Part shown: in pieces, positions 16,751-27,104 of the stretch | Numbering within the stretch: the first letter of the stretch is position 1 | Layout of the letters: every line of letters starts with the position of its first letter | From: RYN-230 sp963770535 | GTDB lineage: Bacteria; Actinomycetota; Actinomycetes; Streptosporangiales; Streptosporangiaceae | NCBI GenBank assembly: GCA_963770535.1 | Contig: CAVYPZ010000007.1 | Coordinates: 62,001 to 126,000 of the forward strand | Length of the DNA stretch: 64,000 nt | Direction of reading: 5' to 3' | Notes under the pieces: model-generated | The model's database searches: none | What the model saw: only the letters and a program-made list of their open reading frames with translations | Told to the model about the DNA's origin: nothing | Translations under genes and position numbers: made by a program

Positions 16751-17830
16751 ATGGGTTCGGTTCGGGTGGCCATCGTTGGCGTGGGTAACTGCGCCAGCTC
16801 CCTGATCCAGGGCGTGGAGTACTACAAGGATGCCGATCCCGGGAACCGGGTTCCTGGGCTCATGCACGTGAGCTTCGGCCCCTACCACGTGCGGGACGTG
16901 GAATTCGTCGCTGCGTTCGACGTGGATGCGAAGAAGGTGGGCCGGGATCTCGCGGAGGCCATCGGCGCCAGCGAGAACAACACCATCAAGATCGCCGATG
17001 TGCCGCCCACCGGGATCACCGTGCAGCGCGGCCCCACCCTGGACGGCCTGGGCGAGTACTACCAGGAGATGATCTCCGAGTCTGCCGACCCCGAGGTGGA
17101 CGTGGTGCAGGTCCTGCGCGAATCCCGCGCGGACGTCCTGGTTTCCTACCTGCCGGTCGGCTCCGAGCAGGCGGATCGCTTCTATGCCCAGTGCGCCATT
17201 GACGCCGGGGTGGCGTTCGTGAACGCGCTGCCGGTGTTCATCGCCTCGGACCCGGAGTGGGCCGAGAAGTTCACCGCGGCGGGTGTGCCGATCATCGGGG
17301 ATGACATCAAGTCCCAGGTCGGGGCCACGATCACGCACCGGGTGCTGGCCAAGCTGTTCGAGGACCGCGGCGTCGAGCTGCTGCGCACGTACCAGCTCAA
17401 CTTCGGCGGGAACATGGACTTCATGAACATGCTGGAGCGCAAGCGCCTGCAGTCCAAGAAGGTATCCAAGACCCAGTCGGTCACCTCGCAGATCCCGCAC
17501 GAGATGGAAAAGGCCGCGGTGCACATCGGCCCGTCCGACCACGTGCCCTGGCTTGACGACCGCAAGTGGGCCTATATCCGCCTGGAAGGGCGTGCCTTCG
17601 GCGATGTCCCGCTCAACCTGGAGTACAAGCTCGAGGTCTGGGACTCGCCGAACTCCGCCGGCGTGATCATCGACGCGATCCGGGCGGCGAAGATCGCCAA
17701 GGACCGCGGGATCGGCGGCCCCATCCTCTCCGCGGCGTCCTACTTCATGAAGTCCCCCCCGGAGCAGTACGGCGACGATACCGCCCGCGACCTGGTCGAG
17801 CAGTTCATCCGCGGCGACATCGAGCGCTGA
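16751..17830 (+). CDS. ino1: Inositol-3-phosphate synthase
   Basis: 359 residues starting MGSVRVAIVGVGNCASSLIQG, the Rossmann NAD site; GAAGGAG lies ten bases upstream, so the longer open frame is not used. Typical actinobacterial segments follow: VEFVAAFDVDAKKVGRDL, SYLPVGSEQADRFYA, IIGDDIKSQVGATITHR and LNFGGNMDFMNMLERKRLQSKKVSKT, the last carrying active-site Lys residues. It converts glucose-6-phosphate to myo-inositol-3-phosphate using bound NAD, for mycothiol and phosphatidylinositol. A strong terminator follows. Confidence 0.96.
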   Translation: MGSVRVAIVGVGNCASSLIQGVEYYKDADPGNRVPGLMHVSFGPYHVRDVEFVAAFDVDAKKVGRDLAEAIGASENNTIKIADVPPTGITVQRGPTLDGLGEYYQEMISESADPEVDVVQVLRESRADVLVSYLPVGSEQADRFYAQCAIDAGVAFVNALPVFIASDPEWAEKFTAAGVPIIGDDIKSQVGATITHRVLAKLFEDRGVELLRTYQLNFGGNMDFMNMLERKRLQSKKVSKTQSVTSQIPHEMEKAAVHIGPSDHVPWLDDRKWAYIRLEGRAFGDVPLNLEYKLEVWDSPNSAGVIIDAIRAAKIAKDRGIGGPILSAASYFMKSPPEQYGDDTARDLVEQFIRGDIER

Positions 17831-17880
17831 GCCGGCCGCTGCGGGCACCGGCCCCGGCCTGCCGCGCGAGGCTCCCTGGG

Positions 17881-17918
17881 AACGGCACGTGCCCCGCTGC
17901 CGCGGGGCACGTGCCGTT
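17881..17918 (+). terminator. Terminator after ino1
   Basis: AACGGCACGTGCCCC (17881-17895) and GGGGCACGTGCCGTT (17904-17918) form a perfect 15-bp stem with an 8-nt loop, 50 bp after the ino1 stop. The stem's A/T ends make it able to act in either direction, but only the plus strand needs it. Confidence 0.85.
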
Positions 17919-17996
17919 CGCATGCCCGGGCCATACGCAATCATTGCCTGGCGGCTCTGCGGCGGGCGGTATCGGGCGGATCGTCCGCCGTAGTCT

Positions 17997-19422
17997 GTGC
18001 GGGTGACCGTCCTGGCCGCCGTCAAGGCGATGCTGCGCGGCCGGGGAACCGGCTCGTCCTTCGTCGCTGACCTGCGGAGCGTCCTGCGGGAGCGGGATTT
18101 CCGGCGGCTGTTCTCCACGCGGCTGATCTCGCAGACCGGGGACGGTATGTTCACCGCCGGGCTCGGCTCCTACGTCTTCTTCAACAACGCCACGTTCCCG
18201 GATCCGGCCTCGGCCGCGGCGGCGTTCGCCGTGCTGTACCTCCCCTACTCGCTGATCGGCCCGTTCGCCGGCGTGTTCATCGACCGCTGGTCACGGCGCC
18301 AGATCCTGGTCTGGTCGGCGCTGCTGCGCACCGTGTTCGTGGTGCTGACCGCGTCGCTGGTCGCCTCGGGCAAGCTGGGCGCCCCGCTGTACGTCAGCGT
18401 CCTGCTGGTCCTGGGCGTCAACCGGTTCTTCCTCTCCTCGCTGTCGGCCGCGCTGCCGCACGTGGTCGCGGAGGACAAGCTGGTCATGGCCAACTCGGTG
18501 TCGCCAACCGCGGGCGGTGATCATGGCCGCGATCGGCGGGATCGCCGGCCTGGGCGTCCACGTCGCGACCGGCAGCGGCCGGACCGGCTCCGCCGTGACC
18601 CTGCTGGTGGCCGGCTGCTGCTATCTCCTGGCCAGCCTGGTGGCCAGGACCATGCCGCGCGCGCTGCTCGGCCCGTCACGCAGGCCGGGCGAGCGGCCGC
18701 CGGGACGGCTGCTGGGCGAGTTCGCAGCCGTGCTGGCCGGGCTGGCCGCCGGGGCCAGGTACGTGCTCCGCCGCCGCGGCCCGGCCGCCGCGCTGGGCGC
18801 CACCGGCGGGAACCGGTTCCTGTACGGGATCTTGTTCCTGATGTCGATCCTGCTCTACCGGAACTACTTCTACCGCTCCGCGGGTGCCAACGCGGCCCTC
18901 AGCCACTACACGGTCCTGGTCATCGCCTCCGCGCTCGGCTACGCGTGCGCCGCGCTCATCACCCCGCAGCTCACCAAGGCGGTCAGCAAGCAGGCCTGGA
19001 TCACGATCCTGCTCGCGGCGGCCGCGGTCATCAGCGGCCCGCTGGGCGAGACCTTCAGCCAGGCCGCCTTCCTGGTCATCGGGTTCTGCCTGAACCTGGC
19101 CGGGCAGGGGGTCGCGATCTGCGCGACCACCATCTTGCAGGAGGAGGTGGAGGACGAGTACCGGGGCCGCGTTTTCTCCTTCTACGACATGACGTTCAAC
19201 ATCACATTCGTGGCGGGCGCGGCGGCCAGCGCGATGTTCATGCCCGCCACCGGGCGCTCGGCCGCCATCATCGGCCTGGTCGCGGCGGGGTACGCCGTCA
19301 CTGCCGCCGCGTACTGGCTGGCCGCGCGGCAGGCGTCACCCGGCGGCGGGGATGGTCAGTCATCCTCCGGGGCGGGCGGCGCCCCGAGCCCGTCGCCCTC
19401 GGCCCAGCGCAGCAGCTCGTGA
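17997..19422 (+). CDS. MFS transporter, one-base frameshift in the sequence
   Basis: The start region (LRERDFRRLFSTRLISQTGDGMFTAGLGSYVFF) and the loop FAGVFIDRWSRRQILVWSALL are typical of MFS permeases of the SCO3898/MFS_3 kind. At about 18515, after MANSVSPTAG, an extra base moves the frame; the rest (IMAAIGGIAGLGVHVATGSGRTGSAVTLL.. to the end) is a clean second half with about seven membrane helices, including ILQEEVEDEYRGRVFSFYDM, a conserved motif of these permeases. Total 1426 nt. The substrate is unknown; orthologues beside pcnA are conserved in actinomycetes. Its last 67 bp overlap the pcnA end, tail to tail. Confidence 0.85.
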
Positions 19423-20844
19423 GTGGCGCGTTCCCGGCCCAGCGGGCCCTGTTCCATGCGCAGGTCCAGCAGGTAGCGGCGGGCCCGCCCGACCTCGGGA
19501 CCGGCCGGCAGGCCCAGGATGGCCATGATCTCGTTACCGTCCAGGTCGGGCCGGATCTTCCCGAGTTCCTCCTGCGCGCTGAGCGCCACGATGCGCTCCT
19601 CCAGGCCGTCCTGGGCCCGGGCCAGGCGGGCCGCCTTGGCCTTGTTCCGGGTCGTGCAGTCAGCGCGGGTGAGCACCTGCAGCCGGGTCAGCAGCGGCCC
19701 GGCGTCACGCACGTAACGGCGGACCGCGGCGTCCGTCCACTCGCCCGGGCCGTAGCCGTGGAACCGCAGGTGCAGGGCGATCAGGCGTGGTCACGTCGGC
19801 CACCACCGCCGAGGGGAAGCGCAGCGCCTTCAGCCGGGACCGGGCCATGGCCGCGCCGACCGCCTCGTGATGATGGAAGGCGACCCGCCCGTCCGGGAGC
19901 CGCGACCGTGTCCTGGGCTTGCCAATGTCGTGCAGCAGCGCCGCCAGCCTGACCACCAGGTCCTGCTGCAGGCCGTAGCGCCCCTCCAGCTCGACGGTCT
20001 GCTCCAGCACGGTCAGCGAGTGCTGGTAGACATCCTTGTGCCGCATGTGCTCATCGGTTTCCAGCCGGAGCCTGGGCACCTCGGGCAGGACCACATCCGC
20101 GACTCCGGTGTCCACCATCAGCTCGATCCCGCGGACCGGGTCGTGCGGGCGGGGGGCGAGCAGCAGTTTCTTCAGCTCGTCACGGATCCGCTCCGCCGAC
20201 ACGACGGCCAGCCGCGGCGCCAGCTTCCTCATGGCCGCGGCCACCTCCGGGGCCACGGTGAACCCGAGCTGCGCGGTGAACCGGGCCGCGCGCATCATCC
20301 GCAGCGGGTCGTCGGTGAACGACTCCTCAGGGTCCCCCGGCGTGCGCAGCAGCTTGTCCCGCAGGTCACGCAGGCCGCCGAAGGGGTCCACCAGCTCCAG
20401 GGACGGCAGCCGGGCCGCCATGGCGTTCACGGTGAAGTCCCGCCGCCGCAGGTCCTCCTCCAGGGACGTCCCGTACCGGATGCCTGACGGTTTGCGTGAG
20501 TCAGGAACGTATGTCTCGCTGCGGTACGTGGTGATCTCGAACACGGTGTCGCCCTTGCGCAGGCCGACGGTGCCGAACTCGATGCCGGTTTCCCAGACCC
20601 TGTCCGCCCACTCCCGGGCGATGGACAGGACCTGGGGCGGCGGCGCGTCCGTGGCCAGGTCCAGGTCACTGTGCTGCCGGCCGAGGAACACGTCACGGAC
20701 CGGGCCGCCCACCAGGACCAGCTCGTGCCCGTGGCGGGCGAAGATCCGGCCCAGCCCGGCGGCAGGCTCGGCCCTCTCACGCAGCAGGGCTGCGGCGGCC
20801 TTCCGCTGCTGCGGGCTGATGGGCGTGGTATCCGGCACGGGCAT
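19356..20844 (-). CDS. pcnA: CCA tRNA nucleotidyltransferase / polynucleotide adenylyltransferase family, frameshift in the sequence
   Basis: The nucleotidyltransferase head has LVGGPVRDVFLGRQHSDLDLATD with the metal-binding DLD, then RRDFTVNAMA, and FTDDPLRMMRAARFTAQLGF. An HD domain follows (HSLTVLEQTV, ALLHDIGKPRT, FHHHEAVGAAMA). Near 19795 one extra C (CACGCCTGATC) shifts the frame; the tail LIALHLRFHGYGPGEWTDAAVRRYVRDAGPLLTRLQVLTRADCTTRN continues in the new frame. It adds or repairs the CCA end of tRNAs, needed since tRNAs here lack encoded CCA. I start at MPVPDTTPISPQQR; a GTG at 20910 is an alternative. Total 1489 nt. Confidence 0.9.
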
Positions 20845-20937
20845 TGAGGGTAGGGGGTAGTGGTGGGCCGGGGGAAATCCAGGGAGCCCGGACGCATCTT
20901 GGGAGAGCACTCAGAGAACGGCAATAGCATTTCCGGC

Positions 20938-23388
20938 ATGCCGCGTCAGTGCCCAACGCAGCGCGACCAGAGGCCTGCCAGGCCGGCGTGGCCCCGGCTG
21001 GCCCGGCGCTGCGTACTGGCCTGCGCGTTTGCCGCACTGCTCGCCGCGGGTCCCGCCGTGGCCGGCAGCAGCACGGCTGCCGCCCTCTCCCGGGCGGCCA
21101 CGGGGACGACCGCGCGGACGGTGATCCAGGACCGGGCCGCCGCGCCTGCGCAGCAGGTCACGGTCGGTATCACGTCGGTGAGCCCGCAGGTCGCCGGGCC
21201 GGGGCGCGCGGTCACCGTGCAGGGGACGGTCAGCAACACGACCCGGGCCACGATGTCGGGGCTCACCGTCCAGATCTGGTCGTCCGGCTTCCCGCTCACG
21301 AGCCGCGCTGCGCTGGGCGAGTACGCCGCCGGGAACCTCCCCTCCGTGGACGTTCCCGTGGCCGGCGCCCTGGCCCGGCTGCCGGGAACCCTGGCGCCCG
21401 GGGCGGCCCGCGGCTGGTCGATCAGGATCCCCGCCAGCAGCCTGCCCATGACAACGTTCGGGGTGTACCCGCTCGCGGCCCAGGTGGACTCGGGCGGAAT
21501 GGCGCTGAGCGCCGACCACACGTTCCTGCCGTTCTGGCCGGGATCTGCCGCCGCGGCCGGGCTGCACCGGCGGATGAAGATCGCCTGGGTATGGCCGATC
21601 TTCAGCGCGCCTGAGCAGGGCGCCTGCCCGGCACTGCTCAGCAACGCCCTCGCCAGCAGCGTGGCCGGCGGCCGGCTCAGCCAGCTGCTCGCCGCGGGGA
21701 GCACGCCGGAAGCCGTTAGCGCCGATCTGACCTGGGCCATCGATCCCAGCGTGCTGGCCGGTACCGCAGCCATGCGCACCAGATACCAGGTCGGCGGGAC
21801 ATCCACCTGCTCCGGTGCGGTCAGCAAGCCGGCCAGCCCGGCTGCCCGCACCTGGCTGGCCCGGCTGCGGTCGGTGGCGGCACAGCAGGACTACTTCGTC
21901 ACCCCCTACGCGGACGTGGACATGTCCGCGCTCACGCACTCGGCCATGAACAGTGACCTGAAGCGGGCCCAGGCCAGGGGGTACAGCATCGCGCGCCAGT
22001 ACCTGGGCGCCACCCAGCGGCCGGCCGTGCCGGGGACCGGCGCGATCGCCTGGCCGGCCGGCGGGGTCGCCGACTACGGGGTCCTCGGCAATCTGGGCGC
22101 GGACGGCTGGCGCACGGTGATCCTGAACAGCTCCCTGATGCCGCCCAGGACCGCGACGTTGTTCACTCCCAGCGCCATCACCAGCGCACTGGACGGGGTG
22201 GACGGCCGCCTGAATGTGGCCTTGTCCGACGGCACCCTCAGCCAGGTCCTGGCCGACGGGCCGACGGCCGCGCAGGCCCGGGCCGGCCGCTCCCCGCGGT
22301 CACCGGCCTCCGGCAGCCGGCCGGCCCTGAGCGCGCAGGCCGCCGCGGCCGCGGGCTCGTTCGCGACCGAGCAGCTCTTCCTGGCCGAGACGGCCATGAT
22401 CGCTTCGGAGCAGCCCGCCACCCCCCGTTCGGTGGTGATCACCCCGCCCCGCCAGTGGAACCCGGCACCCGGCCTGGCCACCGCGCTGCTGGCCGAAAGT
22501 GACGGCGCTCCCTGGCTGCGCCCGGCCAGCCTGGCCGACCTGATCAGCGCGAGATCCCGGGCCGGGCAGGTACCGCGTGACCCCCCGCCGGCCCAGAAGC
22601 ACGCCCCCCGGGAACTGTCCCGGTCCCTGCTCCGCAAGGTGATGGGCCTGGAGGGCGGTATCCGGCTGCAGGCCAGCATGCTCGGCGGGCACGCCTCCAC
22701 TCACCTCGCCGATGCGGTGGCCGCGGTGGAATCGTCCGCCTGGCGGGACGACCCGCCCCAGGCCGAGGCGCTGCTCGCCTCGGTGTCTGAGTACCTGGCC
22801 GCGCAGGAACGGCAGGTCCGCATCATCGACACCGGGCAGGACACCCTGACCGGGAAGTCAGGCCCGGTCCCGGTATCGATCAACAACCGGCTGGGACAGC
22901 CGGTCACGGTGCTCCTGCGGGTGCAGGCGCCCTCCGGCCGGATGACGGTCCGGCCTGCCGTGACCGCCGTCACCATCGGCCCGCACCAGCAGCGCACCGT
23001 CGTGGTCAAGGTGCGATCCACGGTGGCGGGCTCCACGGTGCTGAGGCTCAGCCTGGCCGCGCCGGACGGGACGCCCCTGCCCGGGACCAACGCCCAGCTC
23101 ACCGTCGACGCCACCCACTTCGGTACCACGGCCATGGTCATCGTGCTCATCGCCATCGCGGTGTTCCTGGTGACCGCGATCGCCCGGGCGATCCGCCGGG
23201 GGGGCGCCAGCGGTGCCTTCCTGTCACCTCGTCGCGGCCCCCGTCCAGGTCAGGACGCGAACGGTGCGGAACCCGCCGGATCGCCCAGCGAAACGGATAC
23301 CGTCGTCTCCGAGGCCGCCCGTGATCACGACACACCCGAGGAGCCGGATGAGTACGCCAGCGCCCCAGGCCGGGTGGACCGCCCCTGA
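20938..23388 (+). CDS. DUF6049 family secreted/membrane protein
   Basis: 816 residues. An Arg-rich start and a hydrophobic stretch (CVLACAFAALLAAGPAVA) make a signal peptide or anchor. A long extracytoplasmic region begins with an Ig-like fold (VTVGITSVSPQVAGPGRAVTVQGTVSN) and later has a second beta domain (PVPVSINNRLGQPVTVLLRVQ). One C-terminal helix (TTAMVIVLIAIAVFLVTAIA) is followed by a charged cytoplasmic tail. The family lies next to murJ in actinomycetes and is presumed to work in envelope assembly; its biochemistry is unknown. The ATG lacks a strong ribosome site. The end overlaps the murJ start by 41 bp. Confidence 0.85.
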   Translation: MPRQCPTQRDQRPARPAWPRLARRCVLACAFAALLAAGPAVAGSSTAAALSRAATGTTARTVIQDRAAAPAQQVTVGITSVSPQVAGPGRAVTVQGTVSNTTRATMSGLTVQIWSSGFPLTSRAALGEYAAGNLPSVDVPVAGALARLPGTLAPGAARGWSIRIPASSLPMTTFGVYPLAAQVDSGGMALSADHTFLPFWPGSAAAAGLHRRMKIAWVWPIFSAPEQGACPALLSNALASSVAGGRLSQLLAAGSTPEAVSADLTWAIDPSVLAGTAAMRTRYQVGGTSTCSGAVSKPASPAARTWLARLRSVAAQQDYFVTPYADVDMSALTHSAMNSDLKRAQARGYSIARQYLGATQRPAVPGTGAIAWPAGGVADYGVLGNLGADGWRTVILNSSLMPPRTATLFTPSAITSALDGVDGRLNVALSDGTLSQVLADGPTAAQARAGRSPRSPASGSRPALSAQAAAAAGSFATEQLFLAETAMIASEQPATPRSVVITPPRQWNPAPGLATALLAESDGAPWLRPASLADLISARSRAGQVPRDPPPAQKHAPRELSRSLLRKVMGLEGGIRLQASMLGGHASTHLADAVAAVESSAWRDDPPQAEALLASVSEYLAAQERQVRIIDTGQDTLTGKSGPVPVSINNRLGQPVTVLLRVQAPSGRMTVRPAVTAVTIGPHQQRTVVVKVRSTVAGSTVLRLSLAAPDGTPLPGTNAQLTVDATHFGTTAMVIVLIAIAVFLVTAIARAIRRGGASGAFLSPRRGPRPGQDANGAEPAGSPSETDTVVSEAARDHDTPEEPDEYASAPGRVDRP

Positions 23389-25267
23389 CGGCGGCCGGGG
23401 GCACCGCCGTGCCCCTGGCCGGCATCACGGCGCGGGCGGGGCGGGCGGCGTGATCTCCGGCGGCGACCGCGACCCGGCCGGCACCGGGGGCGCTCCGTAC
23501 CCAGGGGAGGCTCCGTACCCAGGGGAGGCTCCGTACAGCGCCGGCGGGCCGGTCCCGCCCGGGCGCGCGGGCCAGGAAGGGCCGCCCAGCGGCCCGGGAG
23601 GCGGCCGCGGCCGCGGCGGCGGCCCGGCAGGCCCCAGCCGGGCCGTTCCCGGCCCGGAGGGGGGCAGCCTGCTGCGCTCCAGCACCACGATGGCCATCGG
23701 GACACTGGCCTCCCGCGGCACCGGTTTCGTGCGCACGCTGATGCTGGTCTACGCGCTGGGCGTGCTGGGCGTGGCCAACGCCTACAACAACGCCAACACG
23801 CTGCCCAACGCGGTGTACGACCTGATGCTCGGCGGCGTCCTGACCAGCGTGGTGGTCCCGCTGCTGGTCAGCGCGGCCAAGCGGGACGCCGACGGCGGCG
23901 AGGCCTACGACCAGCGGATGTTCACCCTGGCCACCGGGGCGCTGTTCGTCCTCACCGTGGTGGCCACGCTGGCCGCCAGCCTGCTGGTGGACCTGTACGC
24001 GCACGCCATCACCGGGGCCGAGCATCACCTCATGGTGATCTTCGCCTACTTCTTCATCCCGCAGATCTTCTTTTACGGGGTGAGCTCGCTGGCGGGCGGC
24101 ATCCTCAACGCACGCGGCCATTTTGCCGCGCCCATGTGGACCCCGGTCATCAACAACGTCGTGGTGATCGGAGTCCTGCTGCTGTTCATCGTGACCGGCG
24201 GGATCGGCACCCAGCCCTCCACCATCTCCGCCGGCCAGGTCGAGCTGCTCGGCTTCGGCACCACGCTCGGCATCGTCGCGCAGACCGCGGCCCTGATCCC
24301 GTTCCTGCGCCGGGTCGGTTTCCGGTGGCGCCCCCGGTTCGACTTCCGGCGCCCCGAGGTGACGGAGATCCGCCGCATGGCGGCCCCGCTCTTCGGCTAC
24401 GTGCTGACCACCCAGGTGTCCTTCCTGGTCGTGCAGAACGTGGCCAACGCGGCCTCGACCCGGCCCGGGGCCAGCTACGACTCATTCTCCACCTACAGCT
24501 ACGCCTGGCAGCTGTTCCAGCTGCCGTACGCGATCATCGGCGTGTCGGTGATCACCGCCCTGCTGCCCCGGATGAGCGCGCATGCCGCCGAGCGCCGCTA
24601 CCCCCTGGTCAGGGACGACTTCTCGACCGGAGTCCGGCTCTCCTCGGTCATCGTGGTGCCGGCCGCGCTGCTGCTCATCGTGCTGGGCGCCCCGCTGGCC
24701 GAATTCCTCGTCGGGCACGGGAGCACCACAGTGGCCGAGGCGCGCTACATCGGGGAGGTCTTCGCCCTGTTCTCCCTGGGGCTTGTGCCGTACATGATGT
24801 TCCAGCTGGAGCTGCGGGTGTTCTACGCGCTCCACGACAGCCGCACCCCCATGTTCATCGGGGTCGTGGTCATGGCGGTCAACATCGGGATCAGCCTCTT
24901 CGTGCTCAACGTGATCCCCACCGGCCACATCGTGGAAGGCCTGGCCGTCTCGTTCGGCGTGTCCAACGTGGTCGGCGCGGTGCTGGCCTGGCGCATCCTC
25001 AGCCGCCGGCTCGGCGGCCTGGCCGGCCGGCACATCGCCGACAGCCTCGGGCGGATGCACGGCGCCGCCATCCCGGCCCTGCTCTTCGCCTGGGCGGTGA
25101 CGTTCATGGTCGGCGTGATCATCTCCCCCGGGCCGGTCTACGGCTTCGTCACGCTGCTCCTGGGCGGGAGCGGAGGGATCCTGCTCTACCTGCTGTTTTC
25201 CCGGGCGCTCGGGATCAGCGAGGTGACCTCGCTCACATCCACCCTGAAGGCCCGGCTGCACCGGTGA
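23348..25267 (+). CDS. murJ: Lipid II flippase MurJ (MviN)
   Basis: 639 residues. I start at ATG 23348 because GAGGAG lies five bases upstream. The first 110 residues are a disordered Gly/Pro-rich cytoplasmic leader containing a three-fold GEAPYP repeat (about 23500-23540). The MurJ core follows with SSTTMAIGTLASRGTGFVRT, ANAYNNANTLPNAVYDLMLGGVLTSVVVPLL (helix 2 region) and about 14 helices to the end, including LPYAIIGVSVITALLPRMS and YMMFQLELRVFYALHDSRTP. It moves lipid II outward for peptidoglycan synthesis. In mycobacteria a pseudokinase domain is fused to MurJ; here the pseudokinase is the separate next gene. Confidence 0.95.
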   Translation: MSTPAPQAGWTAPDGGRGHRRAPGRHHGAGGAGGVISGGDRDPAGTGGAPYPGEAPYPGEAPYSAGGPVPPGRAGQEGPPSGPGGGRGRGGGPAGPSRAVPGPEGGSLLRSSTTMAIGTLASRGTGFVRTLMLVYALGVLGVANAYNNANTLPNAVYDLMLGGVLTSVVVPLLVSAAKRDADGGEAYDQRMFTLATGALFVLTVVATLAASLLVDLYAHAITGAEHHLMVIFAYFFIPQIFFYGVSSLAGGILNARGHFAAPMWTPVINNVVVIGVLLLFIVTGGIGTQPSTISAGQVELLGFGTTLGIVAQTAALIPFLRRVGFRWRPRFDFRRPEVTEIRRMAAPLFGYVLTTQVSFLVVQNVANAASTRPGASYDSFSTYSYAWQLFQLPYAIIGVSVITALLPRMSAHAAERRYPLVRDDFSTGVRLSSVIVVPAALLLIVLGAPLAEFLVGHGSTTVAEARYIGEVFALFSLGLVPYMMFQLELRVFYALHDSRTPMFIGVVVMAVNIGISLFVLNVIPTGHIVEGLAVSFGVSNVVGAVLAWRILSRRLGGLAGRHIADSLGRMHGAAIPALLFAWAVTFMVGVIISPGPVYGFVTLLLGGSGGILLYLLFSRALGISEVTSLTSTLKARLHR

Positions 25268-25517
25268 ACGGTCCCGGGGGACGTGGCCTGGTCCCGCCGG
25301 CCACACCTGTACCGATGGCCCCAGGCGGGGTATCCGGAGGCGAAGCTGGTGTCTCTCACATGTAACGGTTTTCGGTGGGCGGCCATGCAGACGCACCCCG
25401 CCACCCCGCGCGGCTTAGCATGGTGTCCAGCACCACGAAAGCCCGCTCGTCAACGTCCGCAGATCCGGGGGCTCGGAAGGAGGGTCGAGGGCCTGCCCCG
25501 CTCTTGACTTCAGGCCT

Positions 25518-27101
25518 ATGAGCACCTTCATCTCGGAACCGGGGACCAGGCTCGGCGGCCGTTACCGGCTTGAGGACCGGGTCAGCGACGCCAGCGGCTG
25601 GTCAGCGTGGAAGGCCATCGACGAGACGCTGGCCCGCCCGGTGGCGGTGCTCACGTTCGCGCCCGGCTTCCCGCGGATCAGCGAGGTGCTCACCGCCGCC
25701 CGCGCGGCCAGCAGGCTCACCGACGCGCGGCTGGCCCAGGTCTTCGACGTCGAGGACGACTGGGACCAGGCCTATGTGGTCATGGAGTGGGTCGCCGGCG
25801 ACTCACTGGACGACCTCCTCGCCGACGGACCGCTCGATCCCGCCCGGGGCGCCGAGATCGTGGCCGAGGCCGCCGAGGCCCTCGCCGCGGCGCACACCTC
25901 CGGGATGGCCCACCTCTGCCTGACCCCGCAGTCCCTGCGCTGGACGCCGGGAGGAGGGGTCAAGGTGCTCGGTACCGGGATCGACGCCGCGCTGTCCGAC
26001 ACGTCCGCGGACGACCCGGCCCTGGCCGACACCCGCGGGCTGGCCATGCTCCTGTACGCGGCGCTGACCCGGTACTGGCCCGGGCCCGGGATGGGCACGC
26101 TGCCGCCCGCCCCGCTGGCCGACGGCAGGCCGTGCAGCCCCCGCCAGGTGTGCGCGGGGGTGCCAGCGTCCATCGACGACGTGACCACCCAGGCGCTGTT
26201 CCAGCGGGATCGCCGCCGCGGGCCGCCGCTGACCACCCCCGCCCTGTTCGCCGATGCGCTCGCGGAGGTGATCCCGGCCCCGCTCGCGCCGCCGCCCGCG
26301 GCGCCCCCGCCCCCCGGGCCGCGCACCGGCGGCTTCGCCCGGACCGGGGGGTACGGTCCGGGCGGCCCGTACCCGCAGCAGCCGCCGCCCGGCTACCCGG
26401 ACACCCCGGGGTGGGCGCCGTCCGGCGGCGGCGGGGCGTTCACGCCGGCCCGGGCGGGCGGGCGGCCGCTGAACCGGCTCGCCATCGTCCTGGTCGTCCT
26501 GCTCGTTCTCGCGGCCATCGGAACCGGGGTCTACAGCCTGACCCAGCCGCACGCCACGGCCGGCGGCGGCCCCAGCAAGTCCGGCAGTTCCTCCGCCTCC
26601 CCGTCGGCAGCGGCGGACACCGTGCTCACCCCGGTCAGCGCGGGCGGGTTCGACGCGCTGGGCGGGGCCAACGACCCGGGAAACGAGGACAACGCCGGGG
26701 CCCCGATGGCCATTGACGGCAACCCGTCAACGTCCTGGCACACCCAGTTCTACGACGGCAACCCGGTATTCGGCGGCCTGAAGCAGGGCACGGGCCTGAT
26801 CCTGGACATGGGGAAGCCGGTCAGCCTGCGCTCGGTGTCCATAACCTTCGGCCCCGAGGCCGGGGCCAGCGTGGCCATCATGGTGGGCAACAACAACTCC
26901 GTCTCCCCCCAGGGCCTGGCCTCGTTCACCAAGGTGGCCAAGCGCAAGCACCTGGGCGGGGGTACCCAGGTCTTCCAGGCGAGCAGCGCGACCCGGGGCC
27001 GCTACGTGCTCATCTGGTTCACCAGGCTGCCACCGCAGCCAGGAAGCACCAGCGTGTTCGAGGCCTTCATCTCCAACATCGTCGTGCGGGGATCGGGCTG
27101 A
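25518..27101 (+). CDS. Membrane-anchored pseudokinase with C-terminal beta domain
   Basis: 527 residues. Residues 1 to about 255 have a Ser/Thr kinase fold (LGGRYRLEDRVSDASGWSAWKAIDETLARPVAV, VVMEWVAGDSLDDLL). The catalytic loop reads MAHLCLTPQSLRW in place of HRDLKPxN, and no DFG is present (LGTGIDAAL), so phosphotransfer is not expected. A Pro/Gly-rich linker, one membrane helix (LAIVLVVLLVLAAIGTGVYSL, about 322-342) and a Ser-rich stalk lead to an outer beta-sandwich (AMAIDGNPSTSWHTQFY, GLILDMGKPVSLRSVSITF), resembling discoidin/F5-8C domains that bind sugars. Adjacent to murJ, it probably acts as a regulator of lipid II flipping like the MviN pseudokinase domain. Confidence 0.85.
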   Translation: MSTFISEPGTRLGGRYRLEDRVSDASGWSAWKAIDETLARPVAVLTFAPGFPRISEVLTAARAASRLTDARLAQVFDVEDDWDQAYVVMEWVAGDSLDDLLADGPLDPARGAEIVAEAAEALAAAHTSGMAHLCLTPQSLRWTPGGGVKVLGTGIDAALSDTSADDPALADTRGLAMLLYAALTRYWPGPGMGTLPPAPLADGRPCSPRQVCAGVPASIDDVTTQALFQRDRRRGPPLTTPALFADALAEVIPAPLAPPPAAPPPPGPRTGGFARTGGYGPGGPYPQQPPPGYPDTPGWAPSGGGGAFTPARAGGRPLNRLAIVLVVLLVLAAIGTGVYSLTQPHATAGGGPSKSGSSSASPSAAADTVLTPVSAGGFDALGGANDPGNEDNAGAPMAIDGNPSTSWHTQFYDGNPVFGGLKQGTGLILDMGKPVSLRSVSITFGPEAGASVAIMVGNNNSVSPQGLASFTKVAKRKHLGGGTQVFQASSATRGRYVLIWFTRLPPQPGSTSVFEAFISNIVVRGSG

Positions 27102-27104
27102 GCC

